DNA of 64,000 nt from Candidatus Rhodoferax mariagerensis (GTDB lineage: Bacteria; Pseudomonadota; Gammaproteobacteria; Burkholderiales; Burkholderiaceae_C). The position numbers and the translations under genes were made by a program. Location: contig JADKAW010000038.1 in assembly GCA_016719055.1 (NCBI GenBank), forward strand, positions 124,001 through 188,000, in the 5' to 3' direction. Shown here piece after piece: positions 43,078 to 52,533 of the stretch. Below the pieces are notes generated by a model. It made no database searches, was not told the origin of the DNA, and worked only from the letters and a program-made list of their open reading frames with translations. Within the stretch, counting starts at the first letter, position 1. Each line of letters begins with the position of its first letter.

Positions 43078-44403
43078 TTAAAAAAGGGGTGGTATCAGTT
43101 GCTGCACATTTACCCTAGCCTTGAGCCGTGCGGCCAACAGGTATAGGCCACCGAGTTTGCGGTGCAAAAACAAGGTGTCAATCGGCGGAATGTGCCAAAA
43201 ATCGCGCGCTGCGCCCAGCGCCATGCCGGCATTGTGCAGGCGTTGCACCAGGTCGGTGTTGGAGAAGTCAAAGTCGCCGGTGTGGCCCAGCGGCTCCAGC
43301 GCCATCTGCATCATGTCGAGCACGGCGGTTTGGTGCTTTGTTTGGGTACCCGCATCAAAATAACCAATGGCCATGGCGGCCTGGCGCAAGGCTGGGCGGT
43401 CACCGGCCAGGGCGGCTGCCATAAGTTGCCGATAGGCCTGGCCAAAGCCAGGCGCGAAGGCGCGGGTGGCACCAAAGTCCAGCAGGATCAGCCGCCGCCA
43501 GGCTGGGTTGAACCGGTAGTTGGCAAAGTTGGGGTCAGTTTGCATCAGCCCAAACTCAAACAGCTCCCGAAACAGCAAGCGGATCAACAGGCGCACGATG
43601 CGGTCGCGCTCGGCCTGCGGTGCGGCCACCAGCGTTTCGACCGGCACACCTTCGACAAACGACATGGCGAGCACGTTTTTGGTGGTCAGATCGGCGTGCA
43701 ACCGGGGCACCACAAACTCCGGGCTGTCTGCCAGCAGTTGCCCAAAGCGTTGCAGGTGGGCGCCTTCAGCCTGGTAATCAGCCTCTTCGCGCAGTTGGCG
43801 TTTGGCCTCTGCCAGCAGCGGGGCAATGTCCAGCGTGGCGGGCAGCAAGCCGGTCATGCGCAGCAGTGAGGCCACATTGTTGACATCGCTGGCAATACTT
43901 TTGCGCACGCCGGGGTACTGGATTTTGATGGCCAGATCGCGCCCATCCAAAGTTTTGGCGCGGTGCACCTGACCAATCGAGGCCGCGGCTATGGGGGCAA
44001 ATGAAAACGCCTCGAAACGCTGCTGCCATTTGGCTCCCCAGTTGGCGCTGAGTACCGCCTGTACCTGGCGCATGGGCATGGCGTGGGCATCCGAGCGCAG
44101 CCGCCCCAAAATGGTGGCCAACTCCGGCGGCAGCAAGTCGCCGGCATCCATCGAAATCAGTTGCCCGACCTTCATGGCGGCACCCCGCATGTGGGCCAAC
44201 TGTTGGGTGATCCGGATGGCGTTGGCCGGTGTCAGCAGCAAATCGCTGAGTTTGGGGCGTTTGCCCTGGGCGAGCTGGCGGGCACCGGCCAGCAGCATGT
44301 TGCCCGCCACGCCGCTGGCCATTTGCCCCAGGCGCGCCAGGCGAGTCAGGCGGCTGCTGGGCACGGTGGAGCTGCGGGGGTCGGGAGTGGAATGGATCGC
44401 CAT
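43078..44403 (-). CDS. ABC1/UbiB-family atypical kinase
   Basis: 441 aa. Hallmarks are the KxGQ motif MKVGQLISMDAGDLLPPELATILGRLRSDA, the Ala-rich loop AAASIGQVHRAKTLDGRDLAIKIQYPGV that replaces the glycine-rich loop, and QTDPNFANYRF in place of the catalytic HxDxxxxN segment. LLDFGATRAF is the metal-binding DFG. Relatives support ubiquinone or isoprenoid-lipid metabolism as ATPases. Note QTDPNFANY instead of the usual D-x-H-P-G-N, seen in a subgroup. It is transcribed with the DUF427 gene. Confidence 0.87.
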   Translation of the reverse strand: MAIHSTPDPRSSTVPSSRLTRLARLGQMASGVAGNMLLAGARQLAQGKRPKLSDLLLTPANAIRITQQLAHMRGAAMKVGQLISMDAGDLLPPELATILGRLRSDAHAMPMRQVQAVLSANWGAKWQQRFEAFSFAPIAAASIGQVHRAKTLDGRDLAIKIQYPGVRKSIASDVNNVASLLRMTGLLPATLDIAPLLAEAKRQLREEADYQAEGAHLQRFGQLLADSPEFVVPRLHADLTTKNVLAMSFVEGVPVETLVAAPQAERDRIVRLLIRLLFRELFEFGLMQTDPNFANYRFNPAWRRLILLDFGATRAFAPGFGQAYRQLMAAALAGDRPALRQAAMAIGYFDAGTQTKHQTAVLDMMQMALEPLGHTGDFDFSNTDLVQRLHNAGMALGAARDFWHIPPIDTLFLHRKLGGLYLLAARLKARVNVQQLIPPLF

Positions 44404-45573
44404 GCCCGGGTTTTAACAGAGCCACCCCAACACCGACCCCAATCCGCTCGACATGGGCTTTTTTGCAGATGGTTTATCAGCGCTGAGCGCTCAAAAATCC
44501 ATCGTCAAGCTTGCCCGCAAAGTGCGGGGTGTGGAGGCAAACAGATACACGCCGCCCCAATAGGTGGTGGGTGCTTCGCGCCAGTAGCTGCGGTCGGTCA
44601 GGTTGTCAATCGTCAGACGCCAGGTCAGCCCTTTGCCTGCCACGCGCTGCGCGTAGGCCAGACCGGCATCGAGTTGCCAGCTTGAAGGCAGGCTGACGCT
44701 GCCGTCAGTGGTCACCGTTTTGCCGCTTTCCAGAGTGGCCAGTGCGTTGACCGACAAACCCGCCAGCGCGGCAAACTTGTAGTCGGCAAATACCGAGGCT
44801 TTGACGCGCGGCAGATTGGTGACGCGCTGCCCGGTCAGCGCTGTATCCACCGCCTGGGTGTATTTGGCATCGAGCGCCATCAGGCTGGCTTGCAACGACC
44901 AGGCGGCGTTGATGCGGCCACTGGCGGTCAGCTCCAGCCCTTGGTGGCGTACCGTCCTGGCTCCGGCGACCTGCGTGGGCAGGCCGCTTGCATCTGATGC
45001 CGGCACATCGTCGGCGTAGGGTTTGTTGATGCTGAAAACCGCTGCCGTCAGCAGCAAGCGCGGGTCCATCTGCCACTTCAGCCCAAGCTCGGTTTGCCGG
45101 CTTATGAGCGCGGGCAACACCGCGCCGGCATTGGCAAAGCGGTCTGGCCGGTTGGGCACCACCTCCATCTCGGCACCGTGGCCCCAGGAGGCGTACAGCA
45201 TCGTGGCCTTGACTGGCGACCAGGTCAGTCCGGCCCAAGGGGTGGTGATGGTCTGCGCAAACGATGCGGCGCGCGAACCATCGCTGCGCTCGCTGCTGCG
45301 GTGCAGGCGCGTACTGCGCAGGCCCACAAACGACTGCACGCTGGGACTCCAGGCTGAGCTGAGGGTGGCATAAGCGGCCAGCGCACGCTCGCGGCTGTCG
45401 GTATTGAGGCCAGACAGCGTCGGGTCGGCGGGCAGCACCACCGGCGCGTCGATGTTGGTGGTGCCGACCCAGTTGTAGGCCTGCATGGGGGCCAGATCGG
45501 CGTTGGCGCTGCGCCCGTTCAGGCCGAGCCGGGTGCTGTGCTGCACACCCAGCGCGGCAAATTCGCCATCTAG

Positions 45574-47149
45574 CAGCCTGTCGGACTATAAACGCCACTG
45601 AAAAATTCTTCTTTTGCTATTGATAGTGTAGTAATAAAGTTATAATGAACCTGGCTTAAGAAGGATTTATACCAGCATGTCGAACTTCATTCTGACTGAC
45701 CGCAAGACCGACTACCTGCTGCCCCCATCAGCAGACGATTGGCTCACCCAGGACCATCTGGCACGCTTTGTCGTAGAAGTCATCGATAGCCTCGATCTCT
45801 CCAATCTGACTCGCCAATATGCCGGTCGCGGCTCAAAGGCACACCATCCAGCGACCTTGCTGGCCATTTTGGTTTACGGTTATTCAACCGGGGTGTTCTC
45901 CAGCCGCAAGCTGGAAATGGCCACCTACGACTCTGGGGCCTGCGCTACATTGGCGCAGGCAGCCACCCCGACCATGACACCTTAGCCACCTTTCGTCGTC
46001 GCTTTATCGATGAACTCGCTGGCCTGTTTGTGCAAGTGCTGGAAATGGCCCGCGGATGAAACCGCCTCAAGATGGGTACGGTCTGTCTGGATGGCACCAA
46101 GATCCACGCCAACGCCTCGCGCCACAGCGCCCTCTCGCATGGCCATCGTCAAGCTTGAAGAGCAGCTCAAGGCAGAAGTCCAGGAACTGCTGGCCCTGGC
46201 TGAGGCGGCCGACACAGCCAATGTCCCTGACGGCATGAGCCTGCCCAAAGAACTCAAGCTGCGCGAAGACCGCCTCGCTGCCATGGCGGCAGCCAAGACC
46301 AAGATCGCACAGCGTGCGCAAGAGCGCTACGCCGCGAGAAGGCCGAATTTGACGAGAAGATGGGCAAGCGCCAAGCCAAAGCTGATGAGACGGGCAAAAA
46401 GCCACGCGGCAAGACACCCACAGCCCCTCAGCCGGGTGTGCGTGACAGTGATCAGATCAACCTGACTGACGAAGAGTCGCGCATCATGCCGGTGGCCGGT
46501 GGCGGTTTTGAGCAGTGCTACAACGCACAGGCCGGGGTGGATGCCGACACGATGCTGGTGGTGGCCACCACCTTGACACAAGCGCCCAATGACAAGAGAG
46601 AAGTCCAGCCGATGCTCAAAAGTTCTGCAAGAGCAGCAAGCCAAGCTCGGCACTGCCACCACCTGGTTGCTGACACCGGCTATTGCAGTGAAAACAACGT
46701 CAACGCCTGTGAGGTGGCCAAGATCGTGCCTTTGATTGCCGTGGCCCGCCAAGACCATCACCCGCACTGGAGCGAACGTTTTACAGAGCCCGCGCCCCTG
46801 AAGGCAGATGCCACACCGATAGAGGCGATGGCACATCGTTTGGCAACGTTGGCAGGCAGAGCTGCTTACGCTGTTCGCAAGCAAACGGTGGAGCCGGTGT
46901 TTGGCATCATCAAGTCGGTGATGAGGTTCAGGCAGTTCTCCTTGCGCGGATTGAGCAAAGTCACTGGTGAATGGAATCTGGTTTGCCTGGCCTGGAATGT
47001 CAAGCGCATGGCAGTATTGCGTCCAAAAGTTGGATAAGGGGAGAAAATGCTTTGAGAAGGCTCAAAAATTCGCAAAATCAATACCAAACTGCCTATATTT
47101 TGAGCAGATTGGAAATTTCAAATTTTGAATCGCTAAGTCCGACAGGCTG
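45574..47149 (+). mobile_element. IS1182-family insertion sequence
   Basis: 1576 bp. The ends are inverted repeats (CAGCCTGTCGGACT at the left, complement of AGTCCGACAGGCTG at the right). CTAG flanks both sides (45570-45573 and 47150-47153), consistent with a 4-bp target duplication. It interrupts the TonB receptor gene. Confidence 0.88.
45677..47037 (+). pseudogene. IS1182 transposase, several frameshifts
   Basis: Frames used in turn are: MSNFILTDRKTDYLLPPSADDWLTQDHLARFVVEVI...LATLLAILVYGYSTGVFSSRKLE; then SHPDHDTLATFRRRFIDELAGLFVQVLEMA; then KLEEQLKAEVQELLALAEAADTANVPDGMSLPKELKLREDRL; then INLTDEESRIMPVAGGGFEQCYNAQAGVDADTMLVVATTLTQ...YAVRKQTVEPVFGIIKSVMRFRQFSLRGLSKVTGEWNLVCLAWNVKRM. Together they cover a complete DDE transposase. 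Indels near 45940, 46065 and 46330 prevent translation of one protein. Confidence 0.8.
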
Positions 47150-48335
47150 CTAGCCGGGCATCCCAACTCCACAGTTTGCGCTGCTCGCCCTCGCTGCGGT
47201 AGTCGTAAACATCGACATCTCCATTGGCGCACAAGCCCGGATACACATAGGTCGCTGCATTGCTGCAGCCGTCCGGAAAAGCCAGCCGGTCGTCAATCGT
47301 CAAGCGCTGGGTGTTGAGCGCTACCCGGGCGCGCCAGTGGGCGTTGATTTGATGGTCGAGCGCCAGCTCGGCGCTTGTGCTGCTGGCCTCAAACGGCTGC
47401 GACCAGGGCTGGTCGTTGAGGTTCAAACGCGGCTGAATCTGCGCCGGAAACGCATCACCCACGCCGTCGCCATTGGCATCGAGCAGCCCCAGGCCGGGCA
47501 CGGACGGTTGCTGCTTGCGGTGGTACTCAATGTTGGCTGACAGCGCGGTGACTGCATCCAGCCTGGTCTGCAACGCCACGGCGAGCAGTTGGCGGGAGCC
47601 GTTGGCCTGGTCAAACTTGGGCCGCAAGCTTTCGTCAACCAGGTTCACCCGCAGCCCGACTGCGCCCACCTGTTGATTGGCATCCAGGTGCAACTTGGCA
47701 CCGCCGTTGTCGGTGGCCGACACCGCTGCTGTCACAAAATTGCCGGGCAGCGGTGCCTTGGTCACATAGTTCACCAGCCCGCCGGGCGCTGACACCCCCG
47801 ATTGCAGCCCCGCCACGCCTTTGAGCACTTCAACGTGCTCCAGATTTTCTAGCGCAATCGGCCCGTCGTTGCTGGTGATGAGCCCGTTGCGGCTGAAGTT
47901 GCCAGATTGGTTGAGCAAAAAGCCGCGCACCGACACACTTTCCAGATAGCCGGTGGTGTTGTAGCTGTCCGCCAGCGAGGCGTCGAGCTTGATCACTGTC
48001 GAGAGCGACTGCGCCCCCGTGGCGACCAGCAAATCGGCCCCCAGCACCGAAACACTTTGCGGCGTTTGGGCCAGCGGCACGCCAAAGCCGCCCACATCGG
48101 CGCTGTTGGCATCGAGCACCGGCGCGGTTTTGCCGGTGACTGTCACCTGCGGCAGGCGCAGTGAGGTGGGTGGCGGCGCGGTTTGTGCCGCAGCAGACAA
48201 AGACATCCCGCAAGACAGCGTCAACGCCGCCAGAGAGATCGGGGAAAGTTTGAAATGGGTTGCCATCGAATGACCTTTATCGACGGCAGGGCAGTGCACC
48301 GACAGCCCAGACAACTGCCGGGCTGCAATTAGCGA

Positions 48336-48422
48336 CGCTTCCCTGCGCAAGTATTACCTTGATCAAGTTCCAGGGTGTAGTCTCAGCCGATGCATTTGCA
48401 TGCACCAGCACCCCTAGCGTGG
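48336..48422 (-). promoter_or_regulatory. TPP (thiamine pyrophosphate) riboswitch
   Basis: The minus strand begins GCTAGGGGTGCTGGTGCATG and then has the conserved CTGAGACTACACCC, the AACTTGATC stretch and GGTAATACTTGCGCAGGGAAG. These are the core boxes of the THI element: P2/P3 with CUGAGA, and P4/P5 with ACCUGAUC-like and GCGxAGGGAA. It lies 70 bases upstream of the TonB-receptor start, in the right orientation. Confidence 0.9.
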
Positions 48423-48837
48423 ACAGAACCTGGCGAACCCGGCCTGAGCGGCGGATTCTAGTCCGGGTTGGCGCAGTGGCTGCGACGGCCAGGTGGCGTA
48501 GGGCTTATCCGCCCAGATGCGCCAGTCGCGCCGTACGTTGGCATCAGCTATCGGCTGCAATACTTGCAGCAGGGCTTGCTGGACTAGCCGTCGTTGATGA
48601 GATACATGTAGGGGGCGATGGCCAGTGGTCGTATTCTGAAAAGTTCAAAGAAACCACCACTGCGCAAGAACGCAGAGTGAACACAAAGTACGGGCTGAAA
48701 ACAGTCGAACACAATGCAGCCCGTTGGCTGATTTTCAGTAATCACAGAACCGCTATCTCTATGGAAGACAACGATAGACGAATTGAAGTAGTGACGTTGG
48801 ACGACAGCCCGAGACCGCCCGACTATTACAGTCGTCT

Positions 48838-50374
48838 GTAACTACTCAGCCCCCAATGAAGTCCAGTCGTCAATTGCTGAAATTGAGAGCGATAATCGGG
48901 CCTGATGCAAAACTTACCCGATCTCGCAAAGCTCAGCCATGTGCAAAAGGACGATTTGATCCGTGCGCTGTGGCCATTGCAGAGCCAAGTACGAGAACTC
49001 GTGACGCAGATGGCTGTGCTGCAGGAGCGCATCAATCAGCTCGAAGGCCGTCTTGCGCTCAACAGCAAAAACTCCAGCAAGCCGCCATCAAGCGACGGAC
49101 TGAACAAACCCGCACCAAAGTCCTTGCGTGTTGCGGGTCGCAACCCAACAGGTGGGCAGGATGGTCATCCAGGGCGTACCTTGAGGCAGGTCACTGAGCC
49201 CGACAAAATCATTACCCACAACGTACCCGACAACCGCCCAGCGTGTCACGGCAAGCCTGCTTTTTGCGTACGTCGCAGAAACACGTCAAGTCTTTGATTT
49301 GCCTGTTCTGCAGTGTGAGGTGACTGAGCACCGCGTCATGCAAGCCATCTGCGCTTGTGGGCATGTGCACACCGCAGAATTTCCAGCCGATGTAGCCCGC
49401 GCGTGCAATACGGCCCACGGGCGCAGGCGGCCATGGTGCACCTTAACCTTAATCACGCTGTCTCCGTAGAGCGCACGGCTGCGCTGATGAAAGACCTCTT
49501 TGACTTACCCGTGAGCCAAGCAACGGTTATCAAGGCAGGCCAGATGGGCGCAAACCTCTTGAAGCCCAGCGTTGAAGACACGGCCAAGCTGTGGTCAAAG
49601 CAGAGGTGGCACATGCCGATGAGAGCGGCCTGCGGGCTGCGCAAGACGCTGCACTGGCTGCATGTATTGGCCACCGAGACACTGACCTGGATGGGTTGCC
49701 ACCCCAAGCGTGGCGGTGAAGCGTTTGAATCTCTGGCCCTGCTAAAGCTTTTCAAAGGCGTGTTGGTGCACGACGGCTGGATACCCTACAAGGCCTTGGA
49801 GTGCCAGCACGCCCTGTGCAACCAACACCACTTGCGCGGTTGACTTACCTCCATGAAGAGCAAGGACAAGCTTGGGCAGGCGACATGATTGAGTTGCTCT
49901 CGCACGCCAATCACTTGGACAATCGCAATTGTGCTGATGACAAAACGCCCCGCTACGCCAGCGTGAAGTATCAAAGCCAAGTAGCTGATCTGCGCGCGAC
50001 TTGTATGACGCAATTCTGGCGCAAGCTCAGACAGAAAACCCCATTGAGCCCGCCACTGGCAAACGCGGCAGACCCAAGCAAAGCAAGGCCACCAATTTGA
50101 TCGGCCGACTGCGTAATTACAGCGATGATGTTTGGCGCTTCATGACGCAGCCCAACGTACCGTTCACCAACAACCTTGCTGAACAGACCATGCGTATGCC
50201 TAAGGTCAAGCAAAAAGGTCTCGGGCTGCTTTCGAACACCGCAAGGTGCCAAGGACTACTGAAGCAAGGGGCCAACATCTTTGAGTCCCTCGTCGCTGCC
50301 TTCAAGGGTGCACCCCCTCAGCCAAGCTTCGCCTGAATCCGATCTACCTGCCTAAAATTGGCCTGAGTAGATAC
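48838..50374 (+). mobile_element. IS66-family insertion sequence, copy 2
   Basis: Same termini as copy 1 (GTAACTACTCAG ... CTGAGTAGATAC). A perfect 8-bp target duplication AGTCGTCT is at 48830-48837 and 50375-50382, so the insertion is recent and simple. The element is 1537 bp, shorter than copy 1 through small deletions. Confidence 0.92.
48905..50336 (+). pseudogene. IS66 transposase, heavily frameshifted
   Basis: Nearly the same DNA as copy 1, but with many indels: in the region of CHGKPAF (49255), DVARACN (49395), KPSVEDTAK (49580) and HHLRG (49838), and at 49998 and 50213. There is also a ~32-bp deletion near 50262. The DDE segments survive only in pieces. Confidence 0.85.
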
Positions 50375-50861
50375 AGTCGTCTTTATAGCGCAATTGAAAA
50401 TAAAGACCAAATAGAAGTCGCAGGATTTGCCCAATACCTGCAACAGCGAGACCTGACAGGCTTCAATCACGGCGCACACGCAAAGCGCAGCGCTGACAAG
50501 TTGGAGGTTATCGATATCAGCCGTTCCGTTATGGCTTCAACTTTGATCGACTTCAGCGAGGCTTATCCATGCGAGGTTGTAACCCTTGACCGCCTGCGGG
50601 CCGTGGCTAATGTGATTGGTGATGGTGGGCGTATTTTCAGACACGCGTTGCGGGAGTCAGCGTGGGAGCCACTTGGTAAAGACAAGCGGGTGCGTACTGG
50701 AGGGGGCAACAAGGCGATGGTTTATGCGCGTCGTCAAAACAGATCGGCATGGGCCGCAAGTGATACGTCATTTATCGCAGCTGCTTTGCCCAAACAAGAC
50801 GGGGGTCTTGTTGATTGGCCAGACGGTGATGAATGCCTGTTTTGATGTTGCGCTAAAAAAA

Positions 50862-50973
50862 GGGTGGCCACCCGGACACCCTTGGACACCATTTTTATAC
50901 CTCCTAGAAATTATTTCTCTTTTTTTATACACCGTACAAAATTGGTGCCCAAGGGTGTCCGGGTGGCCACCCC
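50862..50973. repeat. Large inverted repeat
   Basis: Arms 50862-50895 (GGGTGGCCACCCGGACACCC, then TTGGACACCATTTT) and 50938-50973 match at about 33 of 35 positions, around an A/T-rich loop of ~42 bases. The inner TGGCCA is itself palindromic. It lies right after the primase gene and before two direct repeats. Confidence 0.85.
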
Positions 50974-50987
50974 TAGAGTGACTGGTT

Positions 50988-51037
50988 GTTACGCTAACAC
51001 ACCGGCAAGTACGCCTGTTACGCTAACACACCGGCAA
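50988..51037 (+). repeat. Two 21-bp direct repeats, 29-bp period
   Basis: TTACGCTAACACACCGGCAA (plus a preceding G) occurs at 50988-51008 and 51017-51037. Spacing and position after the inverted repeat recall iterons of a replication or partition site. Confidence 0.8.
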
Positions 51038-51275
51038 TCGACCGCCATGCAAAACCATGGCCGTTAAGCACACTGCAATTGCCGGTACAAAGTTGTTTAC
51101 TCAACATAGCCGCCGGGCTGGTGCGTGGGCAGTCTACGCAATCAAGATCGTTGACATCGATATCACAGGAAACGGCGCAAGCACCAGCGCACCCCGAGCA
51201 ATCTTCACAAGCCGGTAAGTCCCTTACATAAATCTTGTCGCTTACCGCAACAATGAATCGATCGTCCATGTCCAT
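51018..51275 (-). CDS. Small cysteine-rich hypothetical protein
   Basis: 85 aa from ATG 51275 (MDMDDRFIVAVSDKIYVRDL...). Nine cysteines lie mostly in CEDCSGCAGACAVSCDIDVNDLDCVDC and later CTGNCS, suggesting metal binding. The reading frame overlaps the second direct repeat at its end. A weak AAGG lies upstream. No family recognised; it may be a spurious frame. Confidence 0.35.
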   Translation of the reverse strand: MDMDDRFIVAVSDKIYVRDLPACEDCSGCAGACAVSCDIDVNDLDCVDCPRTSPAAMLSKQLCTGNCSVLNGHGFAWRSIAGVLA

Positions 51276-51607
51276 ACCTTAGTTACGTTAAAAACCAAGG
51301 ATAACCCGGCTGGCGACACCGGCAACACCTAATTGACGTTTGTTTGATCTAGATCAAAGACAAGGCTTTCGCAATGATTTATCACTTTTGCGAAATAATG
51401 CTAAAAAAAAAATGGGGGTCGCTTATACAGCGAGGCGTCAAAAAGCCTCATCCGGCTGATCGACCTCGCGGTATTACCGCAACGCGTTACGGTATTACCA
51501 GCGTTAATCAAACTTTGAAATTTTTGGAACGCGTGACGTGTGCGCCTTTCTATTCCCGTACGTGGTAAGACTATCGATAGGGACCCCCTTACCGCCACGG
51601 GGCAATT
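51276..51607. other. Intergenic stretch without a clear gene
   Basis: A/T-rich with a poly-A tract (51403-51411) and short palindromes around GGTATTACC (51466-51510). A 64-codon frame at 51374 has no recognisable product. It leads into the low-complexity repeat. Confidence 0.4.
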
Positions 51608-51898
51608 AAATGCAGCCACAGGCAGGGCAGCCACAGGGCACAGCACCACAGGGCACAGCACCACAGGCCACAGGCCACAGGCCACAGGCCACAGCGCAGC
51701 CTCACCCACAGCACAGCCACAGCACAGGCACGACCACAGCGCAGCCACACCCACAGCACCACAGCACAGGCACAGCGCAGCCACAGGGCAGCCACAGGCA
51801 CACAGGCCACAGCGCACACAGGGCAGCGCACACCCACAGCATGCACGACCACAGCGCACCACACCCCACCCACAGGCACACCCACAGGCGTGCAGGCT
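51608..51898 (+). repeat. Degenerate CACAGG/GGCCACA short tandem repeat, almost T-free
   Basis: About 290 bp built from 6-10-bp variants (GGCCACA four times in a row at 51664-51691; GCACAGCACCACAGG; CAGCCACAGG). There is a 137-base run without T (51704-51840). Frames translate to Gln/Pro/His/Thr-rich or, on the other strand, Cys/Gly/Val-rich low-complexity sequence, so I do not call a gene, although an ATG-start frame 51610-51900 is open. Confidence 0.75.
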
Positions 51899-52011
51899 GA
51901 TAGCGTACACCTATCAAAATTGCATGGCACGACCCTTGCAACCCGCAATAACCGTGCCTGATAGTGGTACACTATGACACATCCCCGCCACTTTTTGAAA
52001 GTACACCAAAA

Positions 52012-52501
52012 ATGAATGCTGAACTCATCGCACTTAACGCGCTAATTGCGGCGCGGACGGTCGCACTGGGCAAGCGGTTGTCTGCGATAGAAGACAACCA
52101 CGGCAAAGATGGTGCGGACGGGCGCGATGGCGTTGACGGCAAAGATGGCGTTGACGGCAAAAGATGGCAAGGACGGGCGCGATGGCAAAGACGGCAAAGA
52201 CGGCAAAGACGGCAAGCGAGGCCCGCGCGGGCGTTCTGGCATGGTGGGTGTTGTCGAATCTGCCCCCAACACCCCGCCACCGCCCCAAGCCCGGCGCATG
52301 ACGTACGACCTCGGCGGCGCGTTATCCGAAGTCAGGCTCTACGCTGACGCTGACGCAACACAGCTATCCGAGCGCAGGTCTATGAACTACACCGCCGGGG
52401 TGCTTACCAGCGTTGACTATTTCGACGGCGCGGGGGTGTTGCAGCGCACCCGCGTGATGACATACACACCGGACGGTGCACTGACCGGCGTTACAGCGTA
52501 A
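52012..52501 (+). pseudogene. Collagen-like (Gly-X-Y) protein, one-base frameshift in an A run
   Basis: The ATG at 52012 encodes a helical start (NAELIALNALIAARTVALGKRLSAIEDNH), then Gly-X-Y triplets (GKDGADGRDGVDGKDGVDGK). At ~52158 GGCAAAAGATGG carries one A more than the preceding copies (GGCAAAGATGG). Reading one frame over continues DGKDGRDGKDGKDGKDGKRGPRGRSG and a C-terminal domain (MTYDLGGALSEVRLYADADATQLSERRSMNYTAGVLTSVDYFDGAGVLQRTRVMTYTPDG). Phage tail-fibre or tail-tip proteins often carry such repeats. Either sequencing error or slippage. Confidence 0.65.
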
Positions 52502-52533
52502 CAACATTTTTCCCACTCAAATGAAAGACCACC

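Larger units (their letters stand above)
44491..48266 (-). pseudogene. TonB-dependent receptor under a TPP riboswitch, split by IS1182
   Basis: The first part (48266 to 47150) has a signal peptide (LTLSCGMSLSAAAQ), a TonB-box-like VTVTG, and a plug domain (VPLAQTPQSVSVLGADLL...VRGFLLNQSGNFSRNGL...NLEHVEVLKGVAGLQSG). The second part (45573 to 44491) carries the beta-barrel and ends in phenylalanine (ASLTMDF), the outer-membrane assembly signal. Removing the IS and one CTAG restores a continuous 732-codon frame (...WDARLDGEFAALGVQHS...), so the gene was intact before insertion. The upstream TPP riboswitch suggests uptake of thiamine or a thiamine precursor across the outer membrane. As sequenced it is inactivated. 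Confidence 0.9.
48610..50845 (+). pseudogene. Phage/satellite primase-helicase C-terminal part, split by IS66
   Basis: Before the IS: GDGQWSYSEKFKETTTAQERRVNTKYGLKTVEHNAARWLIFSNHRTAISMEDNDRRIEVVTLDD. After it: YSAIENKDQIEVAGFAQYLQQRDLTGFNHGAHA...PKQDGGLVDWPDGDECLF to 50845. This resembles the C-terminal end of DUF5906/NrS-1-type phage helicase-primase proteins (SNH...A......DRR..V). Precise removal of the IS66 and one 8-bp duplication keeps the frame across the junction. The N-terminal (primase and Walker) part is missing before ~48600, so the gene was already truncated. Confidence 0.6.

Noticed and set aside
48336..48600. Cobalamin riboswitch upstream of the TonB receptor
   Set aside because: Vitamin B12 was the first guess for a TonB receptor, but the conserved CTGAGA/ACACCC and GCGCAGGGAA boxes fit the TPP element, and no B12-box is present.
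51540..51977. His/Gln/Pro-rich ORF across the CACAGG tract
   Set aside because: The frame is open because the tract lacks T and hence stop codons. All three forward frames are similarly open and no conserved domain is seen.
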